Notes under the pieces: generated by a model
The model's input: the letters and a program-made list of their open reading frames with translations, nothing else
Told to the model about the DNA's origin: nothing
Databases searched by the model: none
Translations under genes and position numbers: made by a program
Shown here: in pieces, positions 1-8,899 of the stretch
Layout: every line of letters begins with the position of its first letter
Numbering within the stretch: position 1 is the first letter of the stretch
Assembly: GCF_000426365.1 (NCBI RefSeq)
Contig: NZ_AUFF01000001.1
Coordinates: 372,001 to 436,000 of the forward strand
Direction of reading: 5' to 3'
Source of the DNA: Arenimonas composti TR7-09 = DSM 18010
GTDB lineage: Bacteria > Pseudomonadota > Gammaproteobacteria > Xanthomonadales > Xanthomonadaceae
Length of the DNA stretch: 64,000 bases

Positions 1-3000
1 CGTCGCCGTCGAACGAGTAGCCGAAGATGCCGATCGCCATCCCGTAGTCGGCGTAGGCGTAGACGCGGCCGCCGAAGTCGACATTGACGTCACCCACGCT
101 GACCGCGTGGATGCCGTAGGCATTGCCGTAAGGCGAGCCGACACTGATCGCCAGGATGTCGCCCGTACCGGTGACGGTGACCTCGCTGGCGCCCTGGGCA
201 CGGATGCCGAAGGTGTCGCCGTAGCTGAAGGCGATGACGGTGCCGGAATTGTCGACCGTGGCGGTGTCGCCGATCGCGACGATACCGGATGCGGCGGGGA
301 AGCCGTTGGCATAGGCCACGCCGGAGTTGTTCACCACCGCGTCGACGCCGACCGCGCCGATCGCGATCGCCTCGCCGCTGAAGCCGTAGGCGTAGATGCC
401 GCCGCTGTTGTCGACCGTGGCGGTGCCGTAGTCGGCGCTGGCGAAGGCGCCGAGGGCGAAGTCGCCGGAAGTGACGTCGACGAGGCCGGCGTTGGTGACC
501 GTGGCGTCACCCTGGCCGGACGAGGCCACGATGCCGTAGGCGACGACGCTGTCCAGGTTGCCGACGGTGAGGCTCGCGCCGCCGGTCTGGTCGACCGTCA
601 CATCACCGTTCGCCGAGGTCGCGACGATGCCGTAGGCATACTTCGCCATCGCGGTGACGTCGCCGGAATTGACCACCGACGCACCGGTGTCGCCGGCGGA
701 CATGATGCCGAAGGCGGCGTAGCCGTAGCCGTACTTGGTCGAGGTCGCGTAGACCGTGCCGCTGTTGTCGACGCTCGCGGACCCGAACTGCGAGAACGCG
801 TTGATGCCGTTCGCGGAGTAGTACTTCGACGAGTAGTCCGAAATCGCGACGATGTCGCCGGAGTTGACGACGCTGACGTCGCCGTTGAACGACGCCGCCA
901 GTACGCCGTTCGTCTGGCCGCCGGACAGCGCCTGGATCAGGCCGCTGTTGTCGACGCTGACGTCGCCGTCGCCGACGGCGACGATGCCGGCGGCGCCATT
1001 ACCGTACTTCGCGTACTGGAAGGCGGTGATGTCGCCGCTGTTGCTGACGCTGACACTGCTGCCCGCGCCACCGGCGCGCGCCTCGATGCCGACGGCGCCG
1101 TAGTAGCCGTAGGCGCCGATGTGGCCTGCATTGCCGACATTGATGGTGCTGCCGTCGTAGAGGCTGGTCGCGAAGATGCCGGTGCCGTAATAGGACCCGA
1201 ACAGCGTGCCCGCGTAGATGTCGCCGGAATTGACGATCGAGACGGCGCTGCCGCCGATGGCGTAGATGCCGTTCGAGACGTCGCCGGTGACGTCGATCAG
1301 GCCGCTGTTGTCGACCGTCACCGCGCCGCCGTAGGCCAGGACGCCGAACGCGTAGTGGTAGCCGCCGAACTCGTTCGCGGTGTCGAAGCGGACATTGGCG
1401 ACGATGTCGCCGGAATTGGTGACGTCGACCGTGCCGGAACCCACGGCGGAGATGCCCACCGCCAGGTTGTAACCGTCGACGTCGATCGTGCCGGAAGCGT
1501 TGACGTCGACGTCCACGCCGATGGCGCGGATGCCGTGCGCCGAGGCGTACTCGGAGTACGCGACGAGCGGCCCCCCCACGTTCACGGAAGTCGTGCCGTA
1601 ACCGGAGGCGGCGAAGATGCCGACGGCCTGGTCGCCGACGGCATAGGCGACGACGCCGCCGTCCCAGTCGACGTTCACGTCGCCCGGGCTGACGGCGTAG
1701 ATACCGATCGCGACGCCGGAAGTGTAGGAAGCAGCGATCACGTCGCCGGTGCCGATCACGTCGACACTCGACGCGCCCTCCGCGGCGATGCCGATGGCCG
1801 TACCGTTGCTCAGGGAGAGCACGGTGCCGCTGTTGTCCACCGTGACGTTGTCGGCGGTCGCGTTGATGCCGACGGCGGAGTAGGTGCCGACGGTGTAGAC
1901 GAAGCCGGAGTTCGTGACGTCGACGTCGCCCGCGGCGAGCGCGGTGATGCCGGCGGCGTACAGGCCGCCGGTGCCGACGTAGTAGGAGTTGTCGACCGAG
2001 ACGTTGCGGCCGGCGGCGGCGTAGATGCCGAACGACTGGTAGTACGAGAGCGAGAGGACCACGCCGTCGTTGTCGATGTCGACGTCGCCGTTGGCGCTGG
2101 TGCCGACCACCGCGGCCGACAGGCTGCTGGTGGCGAAGGAGCCGGCCGCCGCGTAGGCGCCGACACCCTGTTCGATGGACACGTCGCCGTCGACCGACTG
2201 GCCGACGATGGCGTAGGAGCGCCAGCCGTCGGCGACGATGTCGCCGGTGTTGAGCACGCTCGCGTCGCCGCTGCCGGACTGGGCGATCACGCCGGTGGCG
2301 AGGTAGCCGCCGGCGCCGTACTTGGTCGAGGTGGCCTCGACGAAGCCGGCGTTGTCGACGTGCGCGTTGCCGTACTGCGACGCGGCGGTGATGCCGACGA
2401 CGCCGTACTTCACGTAGGCGTCGTTGGCGACGATCACGTCGCCGTTGTTGTAGACGGTCGCGTCGCCATTGAAGCCGATCGCGATGATGCCGTCGGCGAG
2501 GCCGCCCGATTCGACCTGCACGAGGCCGTTGTTGACGATCAGCGAGGAGCCTTCGCTGGCGGCGACCAGGCCCGCCGCGCCGTTGCCGTACTTGTTGCTC
2601 TGCACGGCGTAGACGTTGCCGGCGTTGTAGATGGTGGCGGCACTGCCCTGGCCCGCGGCGAGTACCTCGATGCCGGTGGCGCCGTAGATGCCGAGGACGT
2701 CGACGGTGCCGTCGTTCACGGCGGTGGCGGTGCTGCCGGCGTAGATGCTGGAGAGGTGGATGCCCGAGGCGTAGTAGCTGCCGGCGTCGCCGATGATCAT
2801 CGTGCCGGAGTTGACGACCACGGCATCGTTGCCGGCGGTGACGTCGATGCCGTTGGCGACGTCGCCGGAGGCGATCACGAAGCCGTTGTTGATCACCGAC
2901 GCCTGGTCGGCCGCCGTCACGTGGATGCCGTACGACGTCGCGAGGTAACCGAATGCGTAGGCGTTGATGTAGAAGTCGTTGACGACTGTCGCCGCGCCGA

Positions 3001-3330
3001 GCGCCTCCACCTCGATGCCGGCGGCCCAGTAACTGCCGTCCGCGAAGATCACGCCGTTGTTGTCGATGTCGACGTCGGTGCCGGCGCCGAAGATGCCGTC
3101 GGCGATGTTGAGCGCCGAGTACGCGTCGACGGTGCCGTTGTTGACGATGATGACGTTGTCGACGCCGGCGTCGCCGTTGATGCCGATCGCCGGATTGAAG
3201 ACTTCGGACGGGCTGATGACGCCGTTGTTGACGTAGATGAAGTCCGCCATCGGATGCGACGGATCGTCGACGAGCTCCAGGCCGCTGCCGATGCCCACCG
3301 CCGACTGGCTGCCACCGATCGCGAACGCGG
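1..3330 (-). repeat. About 1,584-bp (528-residue) superrepeat inside the surface-protein gene
   Basis: Matching segments recur at a fixed distance: 158 versus 1742 (offset 1584), 917 versus 2501 (1584), 1148 versus 2732 (1584), 731 versus 2318 (1587) and 1271 versus 2852 (1581). The offsets differ only by whole codons, so the unit is an in-frame duplication of a block of many short beta-repeat motifs. Slightly more than two units are visible, and the next would continue beyond the window edge. Confidence 0.75.
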
Positions 3331-3628
3331 CACGGGTGGGCTGCAGCAGCGCGGCGTCGGTTGCTTCAGCGGTGACGCTGGACGGCGCGGCGCCGCCGGC
3401 GAGGGTCAGGTCGAGGACGGGCGGCCCGATCAGGTCGCGCTGGGCGGCCTCGTGGCGGGCCGGGGCGTGTCCGGTCGTGTACGCGTCGGCGGCGAGCGCC
3501 TGGCCCCCGAGGGCCAGCGTGGCGGCGGAGACCGTCAGTGCGGCGCGGATCGCGCGGGTGACGGGAGCGACCGCGTACTTGCGGGCCCGACGGGAGTTGA
3601 CCTGAGCAGCCTCAGTGTTCTTGCGCAT
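1..3628 (-). CDS. Giant beta-repeat surface protein (autotransporter/adhesin-like), 3' end outside the window
   Basis: The reading frame opens at ATG 3628 after GGGGGAAG and stays open to the window edge (about 1,209 residues, incomplete at the C-terminus). The N-terminus is basic, then hydrophobic, ending ...LALGGQALA-AD near residue 47, which fits an extended Sec signal. The rest is Gly/Asn/Asp/Ser/Val/Tyr-rich and made of short units like VDNSGxIxAxSxxYxxGIxA, typical of parallel beta-helix passenger domains of secreted adhesins. These units are organised in a higher-order repeat of about 528 residues. Homology to a named family cannot be fixed, and any autotransporter barrel would lie left of position 1. 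Location (outer surface) is inferred from signal and repeat type. The repetitive sequence also leaves a long open frame on the other strand, which I treat as a shadow. Confidence 0.8.
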   Translation of the reverse strand, partial: MRKNTEAAQVNSRRARKYAVAPVTRAIRAALTVSAATLALGGQALAADAYTTGHAPARHEAAQRDLIGPPVLDLTLAGGAAPSSVTAEATDAALLQPTRAAFAIGGSQSAVGIGSGLELVDDPSHPMADFIYVNNGVISPSEVFNPAIGINGDAGVDNVIIVNNGTVDAYSALNIADGIFGAGTDVDIDNNGVIFADGSYWAAGIEVEALGAATVVNDFYINAYAFGYLATSYGIHVTAADQASVINNGFVIASGDVANGIDVTAGNDAVVVNSGTMIIGDAGSYYASGIHLSSIYAGSTATAVNDGTVDVLGIYGATGIEVLAAGQGSAATIYNAGNVYAVQSNKYGNGAAGLVAASEGSSLIVNNGLVQVESGGLADGIIAIGFNGDATVYNNGDVIVANDAYVKYGVVGITAASQYGNAHVDNAGFVEATSTKYGAGGYLATGVIAQSGSGDASVLNTGDIVADGWRSYAIVGQSVDGDVSIEQGVGAYAAAGSFATSSLSAAVVGTSANGDVDIDNDGVVLSLSYYQSFGIYAAAGRNVSVDNSYYVGTGGLYAAGITALAAGDVDVTNSGFVYTVGTYSAVGINATADNVTVDNSGTVLSLSNGTAIGIAAEGASSVDVIGTGDVIAASYTSGVAIGIYAVSPGDVNVDWDGGVVAYAVGDQAVGIFAASGYGTTSVNVGGPLVAYSEYASAHGIRAIGVDVDVNASGTIDVDGYNLAVGISAVGSGTVDVTNSGDIVANVRFDTANEFGGYHYAFGVLAYGGAVTVDNSGLIDVTGDVSNGIYAIGGSAVSIVNSGDIYAGTLFGSYYGTGIFATSLYDGSTINVGNAGHIGAYGYYGAVGIEARAGGAGSSVSVSNSGDITAFQYAKYGNGAAGIVAVGDGDVSVDNSGLIQALSGGQTNGVLAASFNGDVSVVNSGDIVAISDYSSKYYSANGINAFSQFGSASVDNSGTVYATSTKYGYGYAAFGIMSAGDTGASVVNSGDVTAMAKYAYGIVATSANGDVTVDQTGGASLTVGNLDSVVAYGIVASSGQGDATVTNAGLVDVTSGDFALGAFASADYGTATVDNSGGIYAYGFSGEAIAIGAVGVDAVVNNSGVAYANGFPAASGIVAIGDTATVDNSGTVIAFSYGDTFGIRAQGASEVTVTGTGDILAISVGSPYGNAYGIHAVSVGDVNVDFGGRVYAYADYGMAIGIFGYSFDGD

Positions 3629-3962
3629 TCCGTGCTTCCCCCAGCAATTTTTGTCAGTGCGTCCGCCGAAGCGGACGGATAGATGAATCCCCATCATCGT
3701 GGCGACGTCCGCGAAGAGTCACCGGCTGAGCCGATGCCTGGGTCGCGGCGCTAGCGATCGACGTCGTCCACGAATTCCGGCGCGAACCGGACTCGAACCT
3801 GCCGACAGCACCCACGTGTTGCGCTGTCCCGATCTGTGACGCGTGCCGCACCCCCGACCGGTCAATACCGAATCTAGCAAATTCGTACGGGGTGTTGGCA
3901 AGGGTTCAGAAAAGTCATCTCGACTCGAGGCGTGATGCGCCGCGAAATTTTTTCCGGACGCG
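3629..3962. other. Long leader/intergenic region of the surface-protein gene
   Basis: About 330 bases lie between the tRNA-Ala terminator and the start of the repeat-protein gene. No convincing coding frame is seen. It holds a weak promoter candidate (3871-3901, minus) and, on the minus strand around 3795-3800, a T-arm-like GGTTCGAGTCC that does not fold into a tRNA. If the promoter is right the mRNA has a leader of roughly 240 nt. Confidence 0.4.
3871..3901 (-). promoter_or_regulatory. Candidate promoter for the surface-protein gene
   Basis: On the minus strand TTGCCA (3901-3896) and TAGATT (3876-3871, preceded by TGC as in extended -10 boxes) are separated by 19 bases. The spacer is long, so this is a weak call. 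It is the most AT-rich patch in the gap. Confidence 0.3.
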
Positions 3963-3997
3963 AAAACGCCGAACCCCGCACGGGGCGGGGTTCGGCG
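3963..3997 (-). terminator. Rho-independent terminator of tRNA-Ala
   Basis: Thirteen-base perfect arms CGCCGAACCCCGC (3967-3979) and GCGGGGTTCGGCG (3985-3997) with a 5-nt loop, followed on the minus strand by TTTT. It lies 14 bases past the tRNA 3' end. Confidence 0.85.
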
Positions 3998-4011
3998 GGA
4001 CTTCTGATTTG

Positions 4012-4087
<76 letters not shown>

Positions 4088-4102
4088 ACGGAAGGTCCGC
4101 GA

Positions 4103-4131
4103 ATTATAGGCAGGCCGATCGGCTTTGCCTA
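4103..4131 (-). promoter_or_regulatory. Promoter of tRNA-Ala
   Basis: Minus strand: consensus -10 TATAAT (4108-4103) and -35 TAGGCA (4131-4126) with a 17-base spacer, 16 bases upstream of the tRNA. The -35 box overlaps the TAG stop codon of rnd. Confidence 0.7.
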
Positions 4132-5217
4132 GCCTTTCGAAAGCAGTGGCGCGAAATGCGGTTCCAGCAGGGTGCGCCGCCAGCCCTCGAGGGCGTCCGG
4201 CCAGGGCCGGCCATCGACGAGACTCTCGATGTGGCGGCGGGCACAGAGCAGGCCCTCCGGCAGGCCATGCGCTTCGGCGACCGCTGCGACCGCCTGCTGC
4301 AAGGCCTTCACGGTCTGCTTGTCGCGGTTCTCAGGTTGCGCGAGCGGCAGTCCGCCCTCGTCGGCCGTCGCCGGCGCGGTGAGCAGCGTCCACAACAGCT
4401 CGCGCGACTTGCGCGGTGAGCGCGGATGGCGTTCCAGTACCTGGCGCAGCGCGGTTTCATCGGCCGGCGGCCGGCGGGCCAGCAGCACCGCCAGTTCATT
4501 GTCGAGGATCCAGCTGCGCGGCCGGTCGGCGCGCCGGGCTTCGGCGTCGCGCCAGCGCAGCAGCCGGAACAGTCGCAGCTGCGCCGCGGCGTCCAGACCC
4601 TGGGCGCTGCGCAGCGCCAGGTGCGGGAACGGCTCGTCGGCATCGTTGCCGGCCTGGCGAAGGGCACGGGCGGCATCGGCCGCCAGCCAGTCCGCGCGGC
4701 CCAGCTCCGCCAGCTTCGGCGCCAGGAAGGCATGCACCTCGTGCAGGTAGCGCACGTCGTCGGCGGCGTAGTCGCGCTGCGCGTCGCTGAGCGGCCGGCG
4801 CAGCCAGTCCGATCGGGTCTCGCCCTTGGCGAGGGTGACGCCGGTGACCATTTCCACCAGCTTCTGGTAGCCGAGGCCGGTGCCGAGGCCGCACAGGGCG
4901 GCCGCGACCTGGGTGTCGAACAGCGGTTCGGGCAGGGCCTCGCAGCCGCGCTGCAGCGCCTGCAGGTCTTCGCTGGCGCTGTGCATCAGCTTGGTCACCG
5001 CAGGATCGCGCAGCAGCGGGCGCAGGGCCTCGGCCATGCCGGGCACGGTCGGGTCGACCAGCAGGATGTCGCCGGGCACCGCCAGCTGTACCAGCGCGAG
5101 CTGGGGATAGAAGGTGCGTTCGCGGATGAATTCGGTGTCCAGCGCGACGAGGGGCTGGCCGGACCAGCGGGCGAGGTGGGCCGTCAGCGCGGCCGGGGTA
5201 TCGATCCAGAGGCTCAA
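4129..5217 (-). CDS. rnd: Ribonuclease D
   Basis: 362 residues, normal for RNase D, a 3'-5' exoribonuclease that trims tRNA precursors. The N-terminal DEDDy exonuclease domain shows Exo I LDTEF near residue 27, an Exo II Asp region near QVAAALCGLG (about residues 103-112), and Exo III YAADDVRYL near residue 150 with the Tyr of the y-type. An HRDC-like region follows (about 205-285). It sits head-to-head with the FGE-like lipoprotein gene (90 bases apart). Its position just upstream of a tRNA gene may be coincidence. Confidence 0.95.
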   Translation of the reverse strand: MSLWIDTPAALTAHLARWSGQPLVALDTEFIRERTFYPQLALVQLAVPGDILLVDPTVPGMAEALRPLLRDPAVTKLMHSASEDLQALQRGCEALPEPLFDTQVAAALCGLGTGLGYQKLVEMVTGVTLAKGETRSDWLRRPLSDAQRDYAADDVRYLHEVHAFLAPKLAELGRADWLAADAARALRQAGNDADEPFPHLALRSAQGLDAAAQLRLFRLLRWRDAEARRADRPRSWILDNELAVLLARRPPADETALRQVLERHPRSPRKSRELLWTLLTAPATADEGGLPLAQPENRDKQTVKALQQAVAAVAEAHGLPEGLLCARRHIESLVDGRPWPDALEGWRRTLLEPHFAPLLSKG

Positions 5218-5307
5218 GAGGGGACTGCGTGGTTGCCAGGTGGCGGCACCTTAGCCTAAGTTCGGGCCGCCCAGGTCGATCCGACGCCACCGTACGACGT
5301 CGCCCGC

Positions 5308-7332
5308 ATGCGCCAGTTGCTGCGTTCCCCGATCCCTGCGGCCGTCCTCGTCGCCTCCCTGCTGGCCGCCTGTGGCGGCGAGGGGCCGGAGGCGGACGCA
5401 CCGCCACCGTCGCCGGTCGATCCGGCGGCCCTCGAAGCCTATGTCGAGCCCGCCGACCCGGCGCCGGCCCATGTCGCCGACTGGACACCGTCCCTGCCGG
5501 CGCTGCGCGAGGCCGATGTGCGCGAGGTGCTGGCCGCGGCGGGCAGGGACCTCGCCGCCGGGCGCCTGCTCGCAGCCGGCTGGCCGGCGGTGCCGACCGG
5601 CGCTGACGGGGAGCCGGTACCGGAAACGTCCGCCGACGCCGACACCGACGGCACGAGCGACGCCGTCGACGCGGCAGCGCCCGGCCCGGCCACCGATCAG
5701 CAAGCGGCCGCCGCCGCTCCGGGGCTTATCTGGCCGCCCGGTCCCGAGCCCGGCGCCCTCGAGCGCTATCTGGCGGTCGCTGCCTTCGATCCGGAGAACA
5801 CCGAGGCAGCCACTGCGATCCGCACGATCGCCGACGAACTGATCCAGCGCGGTCGGGCCGCGATCCGCGAGGGTCGGCTGGTCGACGCCCAGCGCTTCGA
5901 ACGCGTCGTCACCCGCGCCAGCCCGCAGCACCCGCAGTTGGCGGTCTACCGGCTGGAGGTCGAGGCCGGACAGCGCGCACGTGCACTGGTCGCGCGTGGC
6001 GAGAGCCGGGTGCACGCCGGCCGGCTGCTGCAGCCCGAAGGCGGCAGCGCGGTCGCAGCCTTCCGCGAGGCGCTCGCGGCCGTGCCCGATTACCTGCCGG
6101 CACACGACGCCCTGGCCCGCGTGCAGCGCGAGCGCCTCGACGCCGCACTGGTCGCGGCGCAGCAGGGCGACTACGACGGCGCCGAACGCCTGCACGCCGA
6201 AGCCGGGCGGGTGATTCCAGGCTCGTCGGCCTGGCAGGACATGGCGGCACGCCTGGTCGAACTGCGCCGCGAACGCAGCGGCGAACTCGTGACGCAGGGC
6301 AATGCCGCGGTCGACGCGCTCGACCTCGAGGTCGCCGCGCGCCGGCTCGCGGACGCCGAGCGGGTGTCGCCACAGGCGGCCGGGCTCGACGAACTCGCAC
6401 GGCGGATCGAACTGGCCCGTCACTACGGGCATCACCGGCCGGGACAGGTGTTCCGGGAGCCGCTCGCCGGCGGTGGTCAGGCCCCGGAGGTGGTGGTGCT
6501 GGCGCACGGCCGGTTCCGAATGGGCGCCGCCGAGGGTGAGTCGATGGCCACCGCGCACGAACGGCCGGCGCACGAGGTCGCCTTCGCGCGCGGGTTCGCG
6601 ATCGCCCGCAACGAGGTGACCGTCGGCGATTTCGCCCGTTTCGTGAGCGCCACCGGCTACCGCAGCCTCGCGACCCGCGAGGGCAGGGCGGCCATCTACG
6701 ACGAGCGCAGCGGCGCGATGGCCGAACGCGACGGCATCGACTGGCGGCACGACTACACCGGCCGCGAGGCGGCGCCCGACCTGCCGGTGGTGCACGTCGC
6801 CTTCGAGGACGCCGTCGCCTATGCGGGCTGGCTGTCCGCGCAGACGGGGCAGCGCTACCGGCTGCCGACCGAGGCGGAATTCGAATACGCGCTGCGCGGC
6901 GGTCGCGACTCCGCCTATCCCTGGGGCGAAGGTCTGCCGCAGCGCGTCGTCGGCAACCTCACCGGAGACGGCGACCGTTCGCGCAGCGGACGGCAATGGT
7001 CGAACGCGATCCGCGGCTATTCCGACGGGCACTGGGGTCCGGCGCCGGTGCGCAGCTTCCCGGCCGAAGCCTTCGCCACCTTCGACCTGATCGGCAACGT
7101 CTCCGAATGGGTGCTCGACTGCTGGCACGACGGCTACCGCCGGGCGCCGGTGGACGGCAGCGCCTGGGTCAATCCCGGCTGCACCGAGCGGGTCGTCCGC
7201 GGGGCGTCCTGGGCGAGCACGGTCGACCGCGCGCGTTCGGCGTGGCGGCAGGCGGCGCCGGCGCATAGCCGGCATGCGCGGCTGGGCTTCCGGGTGGTGC
7301 GGGAACTGCAGGCGCCGGGCGCCGGCCGCTAG
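5308..7332 (+). CDS. Lipoprotein with helical repeats and C-terminal FGE-sulfatase (SUMF1/EgtB/PvdO-type) domain
   Basis: 674 residues. The signal ends in lipobox LLAAC (Cys22), so it is probably membrane-anchored in the periplasm. Residues about 30-380 are Ala/Arg/Glu-rich helical, TPR-like repeats. From about residue 395 a formylglycine-generating-enzyme-type fold follows: FRMGAAEG, NEVTVGDFARFV, YRLPTEAEFEYALRGG, IGNVSEWVLDCW, VVRGASW and LGFRVVRE. The catalytic cysteines of true FGE are absent (RGASWASTVDRARSAWR where FGE has Cys), and the only Cys pair (DCW... PGC) looks structural. Sulfatase activation is therefore unlikely and the role is unknown. Its stop overlaps that of phaR by 4 bases (shared CTAG). 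Confidence 0.85.
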   Translation: MRQLLRSPIPAAVLVASLLAACGGEGPEADAPPPSPVDPAALEAYVEPADPAPAHVADWTPSLPALREADVREVLAAAGRDLAAGRLLAAGWPAVPTGADGEPVPETSADADTDGTSDAVDAAAPGPATDQQAAAAAPGLIWPPGPEPGALERYLAVAAFDPENTEAATAIRTIADELIQRGRAAIREGRLVDAQRFERVVTRASPQHPQLAVYRLEVEAGQRARALVARGESRVHAGRLLQPEGGSAVAAFREALAAVPDYLPAHDALARVQRERLDAALVAAQQGDYDGAERLHAEAGRVIPGSSAWQDMAARLVELRRERSGELVTQGNAAVDALDLEVAARRLADAERVSPQAAGLDELARRIELARHYGHHRPGQVFREPLAGGGQAPEVVVLAHGRFRMGAAEGESMATAHERPAHEVAFARGFAIARNEVTVGDFARFVSATGYRSLATREGRAAIYDERSGAMAERDGIDWRHDYTGREAAPDLPVVHVAFEDAVAYAGWLSAQTGQRYRLPTEAEFEYALRGGRDSAYPWGEGLPQRVVGNLTGDGDRSRSGRQWSNAIRGYSDGHWGPAPVRSFPAEAFATFDLIGNVSEWVLDCWHDGYRRAPVDGSAWVNPGCTERVVRGASWASTVDRARSAWRQAAPAHSRHARLGFRVVRELQAPGAGR

Positions 7333-7835
7333 CGCGGGCGCAGCTTGCCGCGGCCGCGGCCGGTGCGGGCGCGGGTCGTCGGCGTCGACGCACCGCCGCC
7401 GCCGAGTCCCTGCTGGAAGGACCGCCAGAGTTCGAAGTTGCGTTCGGCCAGCTGGTTCAGCAGGGCCCAGGGCGTCTGTGCCTGGCCGACGATCGCGCCG
7501 AGCTGGCTGCGCAGGCCCTGCTGCTGTTCGAGGAAGAACTGCAGGCTGCGCTCGAGGAAGCTCGCCATCGCTCCTTGCAGCGAATCGCCACGGAAGCGGA
7601 TCACCTGGGTCAGCAGTTCGGTGGTGAAGATCGGCTGCCCGTGTTCCTCGTGGTCGGCGATGATCTGCATCAGCACCTGGCGGGTGAGGTCCGCCCCGCT
7701 GCGCGCGTCACGCACGACGAACTCCTCGCGCTCGAGGATCAGCTGGCGCACGTCCTCGAGGGTGATGTAGCTCGAGATCTCGGTGTCGTACAGGCGACGG
7801 TTCGGGTACTTCTTGATGATGCGTTCGTGCGTCAT
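7329..7835 (-). CDS. phaR: PHA synthesis repressor PhaR
   Basis: 168 residues from ATG 7835. I chose this start because MTHERIIKKYPNRRLYDTE is the conserved PhaR N-terminus; the in-frame Met 12 codons upstream adds non-conserved sequence. PhaR binds DNA and polyhydroxyalkanoate granules and controls phasin/PHA genes. The N-terminal PHB_acc domain (about 4-65) is followed by a second accumulation-regulator domain (about 70-110) and a Gly/Thr/Arg-rich tail. No PHA synthase or phasin gene is seen here, so its targets lie elsewhere. It converges on the FGE-like lipoprotein gene. Confidence 0.92.
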   Translation of the reverse strand: MTHERIIKKYPNRRLYDTEISSYITLEDVRQLILEREEFVVRDARSGADLTRQVLMQIIADHEEHGQPIFTTELLTQVIRFRGDSLQGAMASFLERSLQFFLEQQQGLRSQLGAIVGQAQTPWALLNQLAERNFELWRSFQQGLGGGGASTPTTRARTGRGRGKLRPR

Positions 7836-7916
7836 GCAGGTCCCGTTCGCGCGCGGCGAGTGGGGCAGCATCCTCCATCGCGGCGGCGGCGTGCAAGCCG
7901 CGTCCGCGGCGCGCCT

Positions 7917-8822
7917 TCAAGTGCCGGTGGTCGTGTCCTGGTCCGCCCCGAAGGCGATGCCCGGAACCGCGGGAATGCGTCGCGCATCGAAGGCCGGTAG
8001 CGCCCGCGCCAGCGCTTTCGCCGGGCTGCCGGCACGGGTGAAGGCCGACGGTTCCTGGCCCAGGAAGCGCCACGCGGCGGCGAGGGCGGGCCAGGGATCG
8101 GTGTCGTCCAGCGGCAGCGAATGCAGCGACTTCGACAGCTTGCGGCCGTCGCCGGCGAGCACCAGCGGAAGGTGCAGGTAGGCCGGCGTCGGCAGGCCGA
8201 GCCGGCGCTGCAGCAGGATCTGCCGCGGCGTCGAGTCGAGCAGGTCGGCGCCGCGTACCACCGTCGTGATTCCGGCATCGGCGTCGTCGACGACGACCGC
8301 GAGCTGGTAGGCCCAGAGTCCGTCGGCGCGCCGCAGCACGAAGTCGCCGACGTCGCGGGCGAGCTGCTGTTCGAAACGTCCCTGCACGGCGTCGTCGAAA
8401 CCGAGCGTGACGTCGGGGACACGCAGCCGCACCGCCGCCGCGTGGCCGCCCGGGCGGGCGACACAGCCGCGGTGCAGGCCGCCGGACGGGACGAGGTCGG
8501 TGCGGCTGCAACGGCATTCGAAGGCGTCCCCGGCGGCGAGCAGTTTCGCCAGCGCCGCCGCATAGGCGGGGCCGCGGTCGCGCTGGCGGACGATTTCGCC
8601 GTCGTGCTCGAGACCGAACGCGACCAGCGTCGCCAGCTGGCGCACGGCCGCGCCGCGGGCTTCCCGCGGCGGGTCGATGTCCTCGACGCGAAGCAGCCAT
8701 TGGCCGCCTGCCGCACGCGCGTGCAGCCAGCTACCCAGCGCCGCGACCAGCGAACCGAAATGCAGCGGCCCGGTCGGCGAAGGCGCGAAACGCCCGCGAT
8801 AGCGCGGCGGCGGCGGGTTCAC
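7917..8822 (-). CDS. gluQ: Glutamyl-Q tRNA(Asp) synthetase
   Basis: 301 residues from GTG 8822. A truncated GluRS paralogue lacking the anticodon-binding domain; the family attaches Glu to queuosine-34 of tRNA-Asp. Visible: [12 protein letters not shown] (HIGH-type motif, near residue 13), a zinc-site pattern CRC...HRGC (about residues 103-121), [12 protein letters not shown], and KLSKS (KMSKS equivalent, about residue 230). It is divergent from htpX. In many gammaproteobacteria gluQ sits near dksA; here dksA is 13.6 kb away. Confidence 0.94.
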   Translation of the reverse strand: MNPPPPRYRGRFAPSPTGPLHFGSLVAALGSWLHARAAGGQWLLRVEDIDPPREARGAAVRQLATLVAFGLEHDGEIVRQRDRGPAYAAALAKLLAAGDAFECRCSRTDLVPSGGLHRGCVARPGGHAAAVRLRVPDVTLGFDDAVQGRFEQQLARDVGDFVLRRADGLWAYQLAVVVDDADAGITTVVRGADLLDSTPRQILLQRRLGLPTPAYLHLPLVLAGDGRKLSKSLHSLPLDDTDPWPALAAAWRFLGQEPSAFTRAGSPAKALARALPAFDARRIPAVPGIAFGADQDTTTGT

Positions 8823-8899
8823 GTCTTGAATCCCGGGCGGAAGGCGACCATTTCCCCGGAAGGCCGGCCGCGTCCCGCCGGCGACGGAAAGGAGTTCAT

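Noticed and set aside
107..3682. 1,191-codon open frame on the plus strand opposite the surface protein
   Set aside because: Asp/Ala/Val/Arg-rich translation without domains; it is the antisense shadow of a repetitive GC-rich gene whose minus frame has a signal peptide and beta-repeats.
3780..3850. tRNA-like fragment (GGTTCGAGTCC on the minus strand)
   Set aside because: Only a T-arm-like patch; the stem has mismatches and no matching acceptor, D-arm or anticodon arm can be folded.
5308..7332. Formylglycine-generating enzyme (sulfatase maturase)
   Set aside because: Catalytic cysteines missing and no sulfatase gene nearby; kept as an FGE-fold protein of unknown role.
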